Source of the DNA: an uncultured Bacillota bacterium
GTDB taxonomy: Bacteria; Bacillota; Clostridia; UBA1381
Assembly: GCA_949297205.1 (NCBI GenBank)
Contig: CASFSH010000369.1
Location: forward strand, 1-18,426
Length of the DNA: 18,426 bases
Direction: 5' to 3'
Positions 7,455 through 15,723 of the stretch are shown here, piece after piece (the stretch's first letter is position 1; each line of letters starts with the position of its first letter). The translations under genes were made by a program, and so were the position numbers. The notes beneath the pieces were generated by a model, which saw nothing but the letters and a program-made list of their open reading frames with translations, was not told where the DNA came from and made no database searches.

Positions 7455-7484
7455 AGTGAATGAAATTTTTATGTCATAATATTC
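7455..7484 (-). promoter_or_regulatory. Sigma-E-type promoter for spoIIID
   Basis: Read on the - strand, GAATATT (7484-7478) matches the sigma-E -35 pattern KMATATT. After a 15-nt spacer, CATTCACT (7462-7455) matches the -10 pattern CATACAHT at seven of eight positions. Initiation would fall near 7447-7449, leaving a leader of about 30 nt that contains the spoIIID ribosome binding site. SpoIIID genes are known sigma-E targets, so sequence and biology agree. Confidence 0.7.
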
Positions 7485-7577
7485 ATATCGTAAAACCATT
7501 CTATTTGTTTTTTTGTAAAAGTGTGTTTTCACGTCAGAGTAAATGTGGGATAGTTCCCCGATTTATGTGAAAGTTCT

Positions 7578-9008
7578 CTATTGATATATTATTAAAGATT
7601 CCCAAAATCGCTGCAGTATTGCAGCTGCTTCCGCCCTTGTGGCATATGCTTTAGGTGCAAATGTGTTATCTTCACGTCCTTGCATAATCTTTTTTTGCGT
7701 ACAGTAGGTAACAGCTTCAAAAGCATAATCGGAAATATATGCCGAATCATTATAATCAAGTTTTATTGAAAATGTATCCTCAGACAGTTTTTCTTTTTGT
7801 TTTGCATATCTGTAAATGATTGCAGCCATTTCTTCCCGGGTTATTTTTGTATCGGGTGAAAATAAGTTTTTCGAAATTCCATTAACGATACCTTTTTGAT
7901 ATGCCCAGATAATGGCATTTTCGTAGTATGAGCCGCTTTTTACATCATTAAAGGGAATAACGGCATTAACGGAAGGTTTGCCCTCTGAACGGTAAAGAAC
8001 GGTTATAAGCATTGCTCTTGAAAGAGCTTCATTCGGGGCAAATTCAGTATTTGATACTCTTGAAAACAATTTGTTTTGTTCAGCATAACAAATGCTGTCA
8101 TAATACCAATCTTCTTTTTTTACATCGGAAAAACATGAAATATCCCCATTGTCGTAAAGACTCAAATTTTCATGAAATAAATAGGGATTAAATATACCGT
8201 ATCCGCTTTTTTCATCATATCCGACATCACAAATATCGTCACAACTTATTCTCATAAAATATCTTATCTGGTGAGGTAAAAGTTCCGGATAATCTTCCAG
8301 TGCTGCGGCGGCATAAGAAGTAATCATAGCCGCAGAATATGATGTACCTTCCACAAGTTCGTAGTCATCGGCATTATTTATTGAAACCGTTTTTACACTT
8401 TCGCCTGAGAAAAGCAAATCAATTCCGTTCCCGAAGCAGGAGAAATCAGAGGGTTCAAACTCCTCATTATGACTTCCAACGCCGATAACGGTATTGTATG
8501 CAGCAGGATAATAGACAACATCTCCATCGTTTCCGCATGCCGATACAATTAAAACGCCTTTTTCTTCTGCGTAATCCACAGCCTTTTTTAATTCTTCGTT
8601 ATCCTTAGGTACACCACTGCTAATATTAATGATTTTACATCCGTATATATCAATCGCGTCATATATGGCGTTGCAAATGGCTTCAAGTCCTCCATTCAAA
8701 GCAACTCCTGACGGATACTTTGAATAATATACTAAAGGCACAATTTGGCTTTCAACGGATGGGGAATTTATCTTGCCGTCAACAGTGCCGAGAATCAAAC
8801 TTGCAATTCTTGTACCGTGACCTACCTTATCTTTGGTGCCGTCATTTTCTGAAACATAGTTTTTGCCCTCGATTATTCTATTGCTATTAAAAATATTATC
8901 TTTTTGTGTAACCCCTGTATCAATTATACCGATTTTAACAGAGGCGGCATCTGCCGCCTCCGTTATAAAAATCATTATAAGGGATATGAGTATCATTATT
9001 TTTTTCAT
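7578..9008 (-). CDS. SLH-anchored subtilisin-family (S8) serine protease
   Basis: A secreted, wall-attached protease of 476 residues. Residues 1 to about 21 form a signal peptide. The catalytic triad of family S8 is intact: Asp30 (GIIDTGV), His64 (GHGT) and Ser223 (GTSYSAAM), with Asn160 of ACGND as the oxyanion-hole residue. Three SLH domains follow (about 290-340, 350-402 and 412-470), each with a TRAE-like motif (LSRAM, ITREEM, ATRAEA). SLH domains bind pyruvylated secondary wall polymers. Asp30 comes only about nine residues after signal cleavage, so there is no room for an I9 inhibitor propeptide. The ATG is 4 nt past the stop of the 2231-residue SLH gene, with no clear ribosome binding site, so translation is probably coupled. 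Cysteines are frequent for an exported protein (for example 112, 124, 158 and 191). The substrate is unknown; the neighbouring surface proteins are candidates. Confidence 0.93.
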   Translation of the reverse strand: MKKIMILISLIMIFITEAADAASVKIGIIDTGVTQKDNIFNSNRIIEGKNYVSENDGTKDKVGHGTRIASLILGTVDGKINSPSVESQIVPLVYYSKYPSGVALNGGLEAICNAIYDAIDIYGCKIINISSGVPKDNEELKKAVDYAEEKGVLIVSACGNDGDVVYYPAAYNTVIGVGSHNEEFEPSDFSCFGNGIDLLFSGESVKTVSINNADDYELVEGTSYSAAMITSYAAAALEDYPELLPHQIRYFMRISCDDICDVGYDEKSGYGIFNPYLFHENLSLYDNGDISCFSDVKKEDWYYDSICYAEQNKLFSRVSNTEFAPNEALSRAMLITVLYRSEGKPSVNAVIPFNDVKSGSYYENAIIWAYQKGIVNGISKNLFSPDTKITREEMAAIIYRYAKQKEKLSEDTFSIKLDYNDSAYISDYAFEAVTYCTQKKIMQGREDNTFAPKAYATRAEAAAILQRFWESLIIYQ

Positions 9009-9012
9009 AGTC

Positions 9013-12000
9013 TTATTTGTTCTTTAATAAAGCATAAATCAATCTTGTAAACATTGTTGCGGCTTCTGCGCGTGTAGCATTGCCTTGCGGCTTGAAGCTT
9101 CCGTCATCATATCCGTTTATTATTTCAAAGCCCTTAATTGCGGATACAGAATCATAAGCCCAGTCGCTTATTAAACTGCTGTCTGTGAAATCATCAAGAG
9201 AACCGTTAATAATCGAATATCCTTCAAACAGAATATATCTGTAAAGCATAGTACAAATCTGTTCTCTTGTTATGCTGTCATTAGGTCCGAAATTTTCCGC
9301 GTCATAGCCTGTGACAATACCGTTATGAGATGCCCAGGATACATATGTTTCATACCATGAACCCGCTTCAATATCATTGAAGCTATGTTTATCATAGGTG
9401 CCGAGATTTCCGTGGATTCTGCCAAGCATAGTTACAAACATTGCTCTTGTAAGTGTTCCGTCAGGATTGTACAAGTTATCTCCGATACCGTTTACAATTT
9501 CTCTTACCGATGAAAAGTCTACATAATCATAAGCCCAGTTTGATTCCTGTACATCATTAAAGTTAATTCCGTCGGCAATTACAATTCTGTAAGTTGCAGT
9601 AGCCGGAGCTATGAATGTAAATACTCCGTCTATTACTGCACATTTTGCAACAGTCTTGTATGTTGCGCCGTTGTCTGTACTGTATTTAGCAATAACTTTG
9701 TTTTCGTCATCAAAAGTTTTTGTAAGATTATATCTAACAAATTCTCCTTTGTCGGCGTAAATTGTTGCTATGATATTTGTTACCGTATTTGACGGAGTGC
9801 CGCCTAATGAAGGACCGTTGCTGCTTCCGCTTCCGCCGGTGCTCTTTGCTTTGAATTTAGCCGTTGCGCTGACAGCTGTATCAGGCATTACAAAGCTGAT
9901 TACAGCTTGGCTTGTGTCAGAAACAGTCACACCCGAAATCTCCCAACCGTCAAATTCATAACCGCTATCAGGTGTTGCAGTAAGTGTTACCATATCTCCT
10001 ACAGAGTATATTCCTCCGCCTGAAGCTTTTCCTCCTATGGTTGATGTTACTGTTACAGTACCGGGATCAAGATCTGCACCGAAGCTTACAGCATCGGTTA
10101 TGTAAGCACCTTTTGTTACCTCAAGACCACCCTCTACTATACCGTGTGAGGTGTTGCCGATTTCAAGATTTCCGTCGGCATCAACATATGCATCCCCCTC
10201 AACCGCCGTACATCTCCATGTTATGTTGGAGTCGGTAAGTTTAAATAGAGTACCGTCCTCGGTTACACCTGCAAGTGAAAGCTTGATTGTTGTATCAGAA
10301 TCGACAGCCGGTATATTACCGTTATCTATAATATTGTCGTTTACTAATATTTTTACACTCTTCAGGTTAGCTAAACCACCGTGTGTAACGCTCACGTTTT
10401 CTGTCAGGGCATTTCCTGCGGCGTCAGAAGCAGTTATAACAATATTTCTTTGTGAAGCGTCGTTAGGAGCATATATATCGACAGTAAAGCTGAATATTCC
10501 GTCTCTGTCTATACTTCCGCCCAGTTCCGAAACGGTTTTGCCTGAGCAAAGTTCAGTTCCGTCAGAGGTTATTGTGAATTTTGCGTCATTGTCCGTCACA
10601 CCACTTACCGTAAGCTTGCCGTCCTTACTGAACGTGCTTCCATTCAGAGGGGAAGAAAGTATGAGTCTTGGCGGTGTGGTATCAACATCAAATTGATAGC
10701 TGTATTGGAATCTGTCACCTTGACTGTCTTTGCCATGAATTGTGAGAGTGTGTCTGCCTTCATTAAGCTCATTAAGCGGAATAGTAATACTTTCTGTATC
10801 TGTGAAGGTTCCGTAGGCTCCGCTTCTGTATCCGTCGCTGTCAGCATTAAGACCTCCGTCAACGCCCCATTCTCCTGTTACAGTTTCAGATACAACTGCT
10901 GTAAAGTTTATGTTATTTGAGGTATATGTTTCTCTTATAACAGAAATTTCCTGAGCAGGAGTATCCGGATCGTTATCATGGTCTGCCATCACGCTTTCCG
11001 AAATATCCTTTTTCTCCGCATCTGCCTGTATCGTTACTGTCGGTGTTGTCATTTCAGGCAGGGTTATCAAATCAGTAAATACTTCCTCGCCGTAAACAAT
11101 CGTATCGTTCTCGCCGTTATCATTTGAATCAATCAAGCAATACGGCTTAACGCCAACCATGTATTTCTTGCCGGCAACAAGGCCCTTTTTCTCTTCATTG
11201 CCGTCCTCATCAATTCCTGTGTAGCTTCCGCCGATTGTAATGACTGTTTCTCCGGTTTTTGCCCTGTCATAAGTAAGACCGCTGACATCTGTTGGAGTTT
11301 TATCCTCGTTATAAACTGTTGCAGAGTAGCCCGTTGTTTTTGTATCGGTTGTTTCTGAAATATTAACTCCAAGTTCTAAGTTTCCTGCCGGATAAGAACT
11401 TGAAATTGACGCTTTCTGCGGCATATTGCTGTTTGTATATGATATTTTTGAGGTACTGTAAATTGCACTGTTTACTGCATCTTCTTTAGAATATACCGCA
11501 CGCAGATAATATTCTCCCGATGGCATATCGGCAGGAATTGTCAGATTTGTTCCTGTTGATGAAAGTGTAGCTTTATCATCTATAATTCCGACGAGTCTGC
11601 CGCCGTTATCTGTTGACGGATCATTGCTTTGTGTCAGATAAATGCTGATCTTATCAAGTTCACCCGTTTTTGTACCGTCCCAATTAACATTAAGTTGATT
11701 AGCACTAATGGTTCCGCTGATACTTGTCAATTCAGCAATGGGATCAACATTATAAAGGATAACACTTGCTTTTGTTGTACCTGTTGAAATATACCAATCC
11801 TTGTTATAGTTTGCAGCGTCGGTCACAGTAAATGCATAAGATGCTTTATTTGTTTGAGAATTAAAGGTAATATTCGTATTTGCAATGTCATTGTTGTTTC
11901 CATCGTATACAATATTGTTATAAGGAGTTCCGTTCATATCCATGCTTGAATTTACCTTAAAGGTTTGTGCTATCTGCTTTGCTTCATCAAGGCTTGCAGC

Positions 12001-15000
12001 ATCATAATTAATCTGAACGATCGCCGCTGAACCGTTGGTGTAGTTTCCGAGATTAAATTTATGCAGAACTAAATCTCCGCTTGATGATATGTTTGCATCA
12101 AAAAGTCTTGGAATTTCTGAAGTGTCTGCAATTTCTGCATAACGTGCGTCAGAAATGTTAGTTCCGAACCGTGCATAGAGCGTTTGATCACGTTCTTCAT
12201 CATAATATACAGGAACATCCTCATGTCCTAACAATGATGGGAATGTAGGTTTAGCAAGAGAATCTCCCGTTCCGAAGTCCACCTCGTTATCACCCCAATA
12301 ATAGGCAATTCCGACTCTGACACACAATATTTCAACATTTCCCCAAATCTTTTCGGTACTGATACCAAGGTCAGCACCGGCTATCGTTGCACCTCCGAAA
12401 ATCGGTACGGATTCGGGAACATTAATCGATGCATGTGCAAACATCTCAAAGAACCAGTCGGTGTAATCCTTTCCGATAAGTACAATATATCCGCCGCCCT
12501 GTATAACTCCATTAAACAGATTTACCGATATGGCGGCCTGCAAATCAATTCCGGGATACCATTCAAGTCCCAAGCTAATTCTCTTGATAGCGTCTATTGT
12601 GCCGAAAATCTTAAGATCGTTAGCGTTGAGACTGATTCCTGTAGCGCCGAGAGATAATGTTGCCTTACCGTCTAATACCTGAACAATACTGAAGCTTGCA
12701 GTCAGAATTAATTTAAGAGGCGGTACCGAGTCTGTCATGAATATTGTATCATAAAGGTCTGAAATTCCACCGCCGCCGCCTTTTATCCATACGACACCAC
12801 AGCCGTCTATGTTGATACCCGGATCAAATCCGCCTATGTAGAAATATATATCATCAGGAACAGGGACATCGTTGCGGCTCCTGAATGAAAGCTTTGCTTC
12901 AACAGAGAATCTTGCAAGACTCATATTTCCGTCAAACTTAAATGCCCAGTCATTTATGGTGTTGACTTCAAGGGTTCCGGTAATCTTTGGCAATGCAGTA
13001 ATATAGTTTTTAATACCGATTTCTACCTTGAAATTCACTCCTACAAGGCCTTGACCGCAGCCATATAGAATGTCACGTACCATAACGGAGGCTGAAATCT
13101 CCTGATTATTTCCTCCGCTTTCATCTATGTGCGACCAATCGTATGTCCTGTAAAGTGCATCATTATTGGTATAAATATAGCTGTCTACACTTTGCGCTTC
13201 TTTGTAGTTTTTCCAGAAATCTTTTATTTTTTGCCAATATGTAGTATTAAGTGACTGAACGGGATTTTCTGAAAGACTTTGGGTTGAGGGGTCAGGAGCT
13301 TTTGTAAAACTTAAATCAAGGCTTGCCGAGAAGGATATTACACGTCCTATTTCTGTTCCGTTGTCCTTCATAACACCCAATTCGCCGTAAGCCATATTAA
13401 ATACCATTCCGGCAATTGTCTGTCCTACGCTGTATGTAGTCGGCCATACAACCATTATTGTATTATCATTGAAGTTTTTATCACGGACGCCGTTTTTATC
13501 GTAGGGAACAAGAGAATAGCTTTTTCCCTGTTCAAGTCTTGTGAGCCCCGATTTACCTTTCCATATAGAGGTGCGGGCATTACTGGTCAGAAGCTCTCCG
13601 TCAAACTCAACGATTACGTCACTTGTGGGATCTTGCCCTTGCGGATCGTCCTTATCATAATATATCGACATCTTACCGTTTTCAAAGTCCATAGCGCCGT
13701 TTATATTGACGCAGTTATCGACTTCATATTCTCTTGTTTCTTCGTTAACATTTTTGGTGCTTGTTGCGGTGTAGTATGTTCTTTTTGAAACACCGTCCTC
13801 CAATGTGTAGGTGGATTTTGAAAATTCACCTCTGAATATCAAGAGAATTTCAGAATATCCGCCGGCGGCTTTAAATGTATTAAACGCTTGCTCGTCCCTA
13901 AACGAGTTAATTTTATAAGTAATGTTACCGCCGGTCTGATATTTTACAACGGTCAAAATTCCGTAACTGTCGTTTTTGTATTTTATATCCTCAGATACCG
14001 TAAAGTTAAGGCAAGTTGCGGTTTGTTTCTGATATTCTTCTTGAATAACACCTGATGAAACTGCGGCATCTGTCCATTCAATCTGCAAATACCAGCTTCC
14101 TGGTGCCAGTTCAACCGAATCATCTATTGCAACATCCATAACCCCGTCTTTTATACTGATAAATTCCGAAGCAATTGTATGTGACGTTTTTCCGTCAACA
14201 CTGCGTGCAACGAGATTCCAGTTGCCGCGGTTATCCAAAAGTGCCGGATTTTTAACTGTAACATACAGATGCCTTGTTCCTGATGAATATATGATTTTAG
14301 GCGTCATTTCGGTAAAGCTTACTTTAGGTATGCTTCCGTCACCACTTGGCAAAAGAATGTATGATACTTTTTCTCCGAGTTTCTTCTCTTCAACTATTGC
14401 ACCCTGTGTTTCTGACGTATCGTATATGCCTATTGTTATACGTTCGTAGGCGGCTGTATCTGTTACATGTGCCTGGAAATAAAGGGTTTTTGAATTAATA
14501 TCTCCGACATTTACATTTGTATAGGTGATTATAAACGGGTCTGTCGAGCCAAACTGAGAATTGTTTTCCGCACCCATATCTCCCAGAGTACGCAGATTTT
14601 CTGTAGTTTTGACAACCAGTGAAAGATTGTCATATTTTTCTGCTGTATCTGTTACATAGTTTTCAAATGTAACACCGGCTGTAAAATCCGCAACTCCTTC
14701 ATCAGACTGTCTGATATAATCATCTCTTGTGTCATTTAATTCAAGACGAAGCGGAACGGATACATCAACGGTTACTTTTTCAGCCGCGGAGACGTCTTTG
14801 TGTGAATAAACGCCGTAATATGTAATCATGCTTGCAGGTGTGCTTCCGACGGTTCCTAAATCATAATAAAGAGCGTATGCACTGTCTGCAGTCAGATAAT
14901 CATTTTGTATTTTGGTAAAATCCATAGAATCATCCGGAACAAAATCGAAGAGCGAGGCTGCAAGATTGTTCCAGTGTCCGAATGCCGCCTGATAAGGCAT

Positions 15001-15708
15001 TGCCTGCGGACTGTTTACCGAAAATGCAGTTATTGATGTGTTAAAGATATTGTCGAGGCAATAGAAATTCTGCGGAATTGGATAGTCTGTTCCGTCTAAA
15101 ATCTGTTCGGTGTAAATCGAGTGTGTTACCGAATTTTCATCTACTGCCTGATATGTTCCGAAATCGTTGCCACCCAAGGCGGTGTCCAAAAGGACACGCG
15201 CCTTTATGTTTGCATTATTTGCACTGTTGTTTACGGCACTTAATGAAAGCGAAACCATACCGTGCTCATTTGAACTTTCATTTGCTAATGATATTGTTTG
15301 TGTAAAGGTATAGCTTTCAACTGACCATGTAGCGATAATATCGCTGTTTTCGGTTGCCTGTGTTACGGTAACGCCTTTATGGCTTGGGTCACTGCTGCTG
15401 CCGTATTTACCGCCGAAAATATAATCCTTTTGCGTACCGTCTGTTTCTGTTACACGGTAAGAGACAAATGATGTGTCATATTCGCCTGTGTGGAACAGAA
15501 GCTTTTTGTTGTTGTCCGACTTTTTCAATGTATCACCGTTTACGGTGTTTATAATGAATCCGCCGTTTTCTTTTGAAACCTGAACACGAATATATCCGTT
15601 ATCAAGCGAATATGCCTCGTGTTCTGCTGCAAGTGCACTTATACCGTCAACAGGCATAAATCCCACAAGCATAATAATGCTAAGCAAACAAGCTATAATT
15701 TTTTTCAT
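9013..15708 (-). CDS. Giant SLH-domain cell-surface protein (2231 residues)
   Basis: Residues 1-28 form a signal peptide ending ALAA. The N-terminal part (about 30-470) is beta-rich and has stretches such as NIKARVLLDTALGGNDFGTYQ that suggest a beta-sandwich fold, but I cannot assign a family. Residues about 870-1160 are a run of alternating strands rich in Gly, aromatic and aliphatic residues (FYIGGFDPGINIDG, WIKGGGGG, GIAYYWGDN), also unassigned. A fibronectin-III-like or Ig-like stretch spans about 1326-1430. An Ig-like module beginning DTTPPRL lies near 1680-1780. An InlB-type B-repeat (VTLTATPDSGYEFDGW) is at about 1903-1951. After a Gly/Ser-rich linker, three SLH domains (about 2048-2231) carry LTRAM, ITREQ and ATRAEA. 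The start is firm: TAAGGAGG (15723-15716) combines the upstream stop with a ribosome binding site 7 nt from the ATG. No catalytic site is recognised. The likely role is a structural or adhesive surface protein. Confidence 0.9.
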   Translation of the reverse strand: MKKIIACLLSIIMLVGFMPVDGISALAAEHEAYSLDNGYIRVQVSKENGGFIINTVNGDTLKKSDNNKKLLFHTGEYDTSFVSYRVTETDGTQKDYIFGGKYGSSSDPSHKGVTVTQATENSDIIATWSVESYTFTQTISLANESSNEHGMVSLSLSAVNNSANNANIKARVLLDTALGGNDFGTYQAVDENSVTHSIYTEQILDGTDYPIPQNFYCLDNIFNTSITAFSVNSPQAMPYQAAFGHWNNLAASLFDFVPDDSMDFTKIQNDYLTADSAYALYYDLGTVGSTPASMITYYGVYSHKDVSAAEKVTVDVSVPLRLELNDTRDDYIRQSDEGVADFTAGVTFENYVTDTAEKYDNLSLVVKTTENLRTLGDMGAENNSQFGSTDPFIITYTNVNVGDINSKTLYFQAHVTDTAAYERITIGIYDTSETQGAIVEEKKLGEKVSYILLPSGDGSIPKVSFTEMTPKIIYSSGTRHLYVTVKNPALLDNRGNWNLVARSVDGKTSHTIASEFISIKDGVMDVAIDDSVELAPGSWYLQIEWTDAAVSSGVIQEEYQKQTATCLNFTVSEDIKYKNDSYGILTVVKYQTGGNITYKINSFRDEQAFNTFKAAGGYSEILLIFRGEFSKSTYTLEDGVSKRTYYTATSTKNVNEETREYEVDNCVNINGAMDFENGKMSIYYDKDDPQGQDPTSDVIVEFDGELLTSNARTSIWKGKSGLTRLEQGKSYSLVPYDKNGVRDKNFNDNTIMVVWPTTYSVGQTIAGMVFNMAYGELGVMKDNGTEIGRVISFSASLDLSFTKAPDPSTQSLSENPVQSLNTTYWQKIKDFWKNYKEAQSVDSYIYTNNDALYRTYDWSHIDESGGNNQEISASVMVRDILYGCGQGLVGVNFKVEIGIKNYITALPKITGTLEVNTINDWAFKFDGNMSLARFSVEAKLSFRSRNDVPVPDDIYFYIGGFDPGINIDGCGVVWIKGGGGGISDLYDTIFMTDSVPPLKLILTASFSIVQVLDGKATLSLGATGISLNANDLKIFGTIDAIKRISLGLEWYPGIDLQAAISVNLFNGVIQGGGYIVLIGKDYTDWFFEMFAHASINVPESVPIFGGATIAGADLGISTEKIWGNVEILCVRVGIAYYWGDNEVDFGTGDSLAKPTFPSLLGHEDVPVYYDEERDQTLYARFGTNISDARYAEIADTSEIPRLFDANISSSGDLVLHKFNLGNYTNGSAAIVQINYDAASLDEAKQIAQTFKVNSSMDMNGTPYNNIVYDGNNNDIANTNITFNSQTNKASYAFTVTDAANYNKDWYISTGTTKASVILYNVDPIAELTSISGTISANQLNVNWDGTKTGELDKISIYLTQSNDPSTDNGGRLVGIIDDKATLSSTGTNLTIPADMPSGEYYLRAVYSKEDAVNSAIYSTSKISYTNSNMPQKASISSSYPAGNLELGVNISETTDTKTTGYSATVYNEDKTPTDVSGLTYDRAKTGETVITIGGSYTGIDEDGNEEKKGLVAGKKYMVGVKPYCLIDSNDNGENDTIVYGEEVFTDLITLPEMTTPTVTIQADAEKKDISESVMADHDNDPDTPAQEISVIRETYTSNNINFTAVVSETVTGEWGVDGGLNADSDGYRSGAYGTFTDTESITIPLNELNEGRHTLTIHGKDSQGDRFQYSYQFDVDTTPPRLILSSPLNGSTFSKDGKLTVSGVTDNDAKFTITSDGTELCSGKTVSELGGSIDRDGIFSFTVDIYAPNDASQRNIVITASDAAGNALTENVSVTHGGLANLKSVKILVNDNIIDNGNIPAVDSDTTIKLSLAGVTEDGTLFKLTDSNITWRCTAVEGDAYVDADGNLEIGNTSHGIVEGGLEVTKGAYITDAVSFGADLDPGTVTVTSTIGGKASGGGIYSVGDMVTLTATPDSGYEFDGWEISGVTVSDTSQAVISFVMPDTAVSATAKFKAKSTGGSGSSNGPSLGGTPSNTVTNIIATIYADKGEFVRYNLTKTFDDENKVIAKYSTDNGATYKTVAKCAVIDGVFTFIAPATATYRIVIADGINFNDVQESNWAYDYVDFSSVREIVNGIGDNLYNPDGTLTRAMFVTMLGRIHGNLGTYDKHSFNDIEAGSWYETYVSWASHNGIVTGYDAENFGPNDSITREQICTMLYRYILFEGYSIINGSLDDFTDSSLISDWAYDSVSAIKGFEIINGYDDGSFKPQGNATRAEAATMFTRLIYALLKNK

Positions 15709-15715
15709 ATTTTCG

Positions 15716-15723
15716 CCTCCTTA
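15716..15723 (-). promoter_or_regulatory. Ribosome binding site of the giant SLH gene fused to the upstream stop codon
   Basis: On the - strand TAAGGAGG contains both the TAA stop of the Ig-like-module gene and the AGGAGG site for the next gene, 7 nt before its ATG. This ties translation of the two genes together and fixes the start of the giant protein. Confidence 0.85.

Noticed and set aside
7547..7558. GGGA-TAGT-TCCC hairpin as the terminator of the surface cassette
   Set aside because: It has a four-base-pair stem without a following U-tract on the - strand.
10151..10696. 181-residue open frame on the + strand inside the giant SLH gene
   Set aside because: It is antisense to a gene with clear domains; its composition mirrors the Ser/Val-rich complement and it has no recognisable domain.
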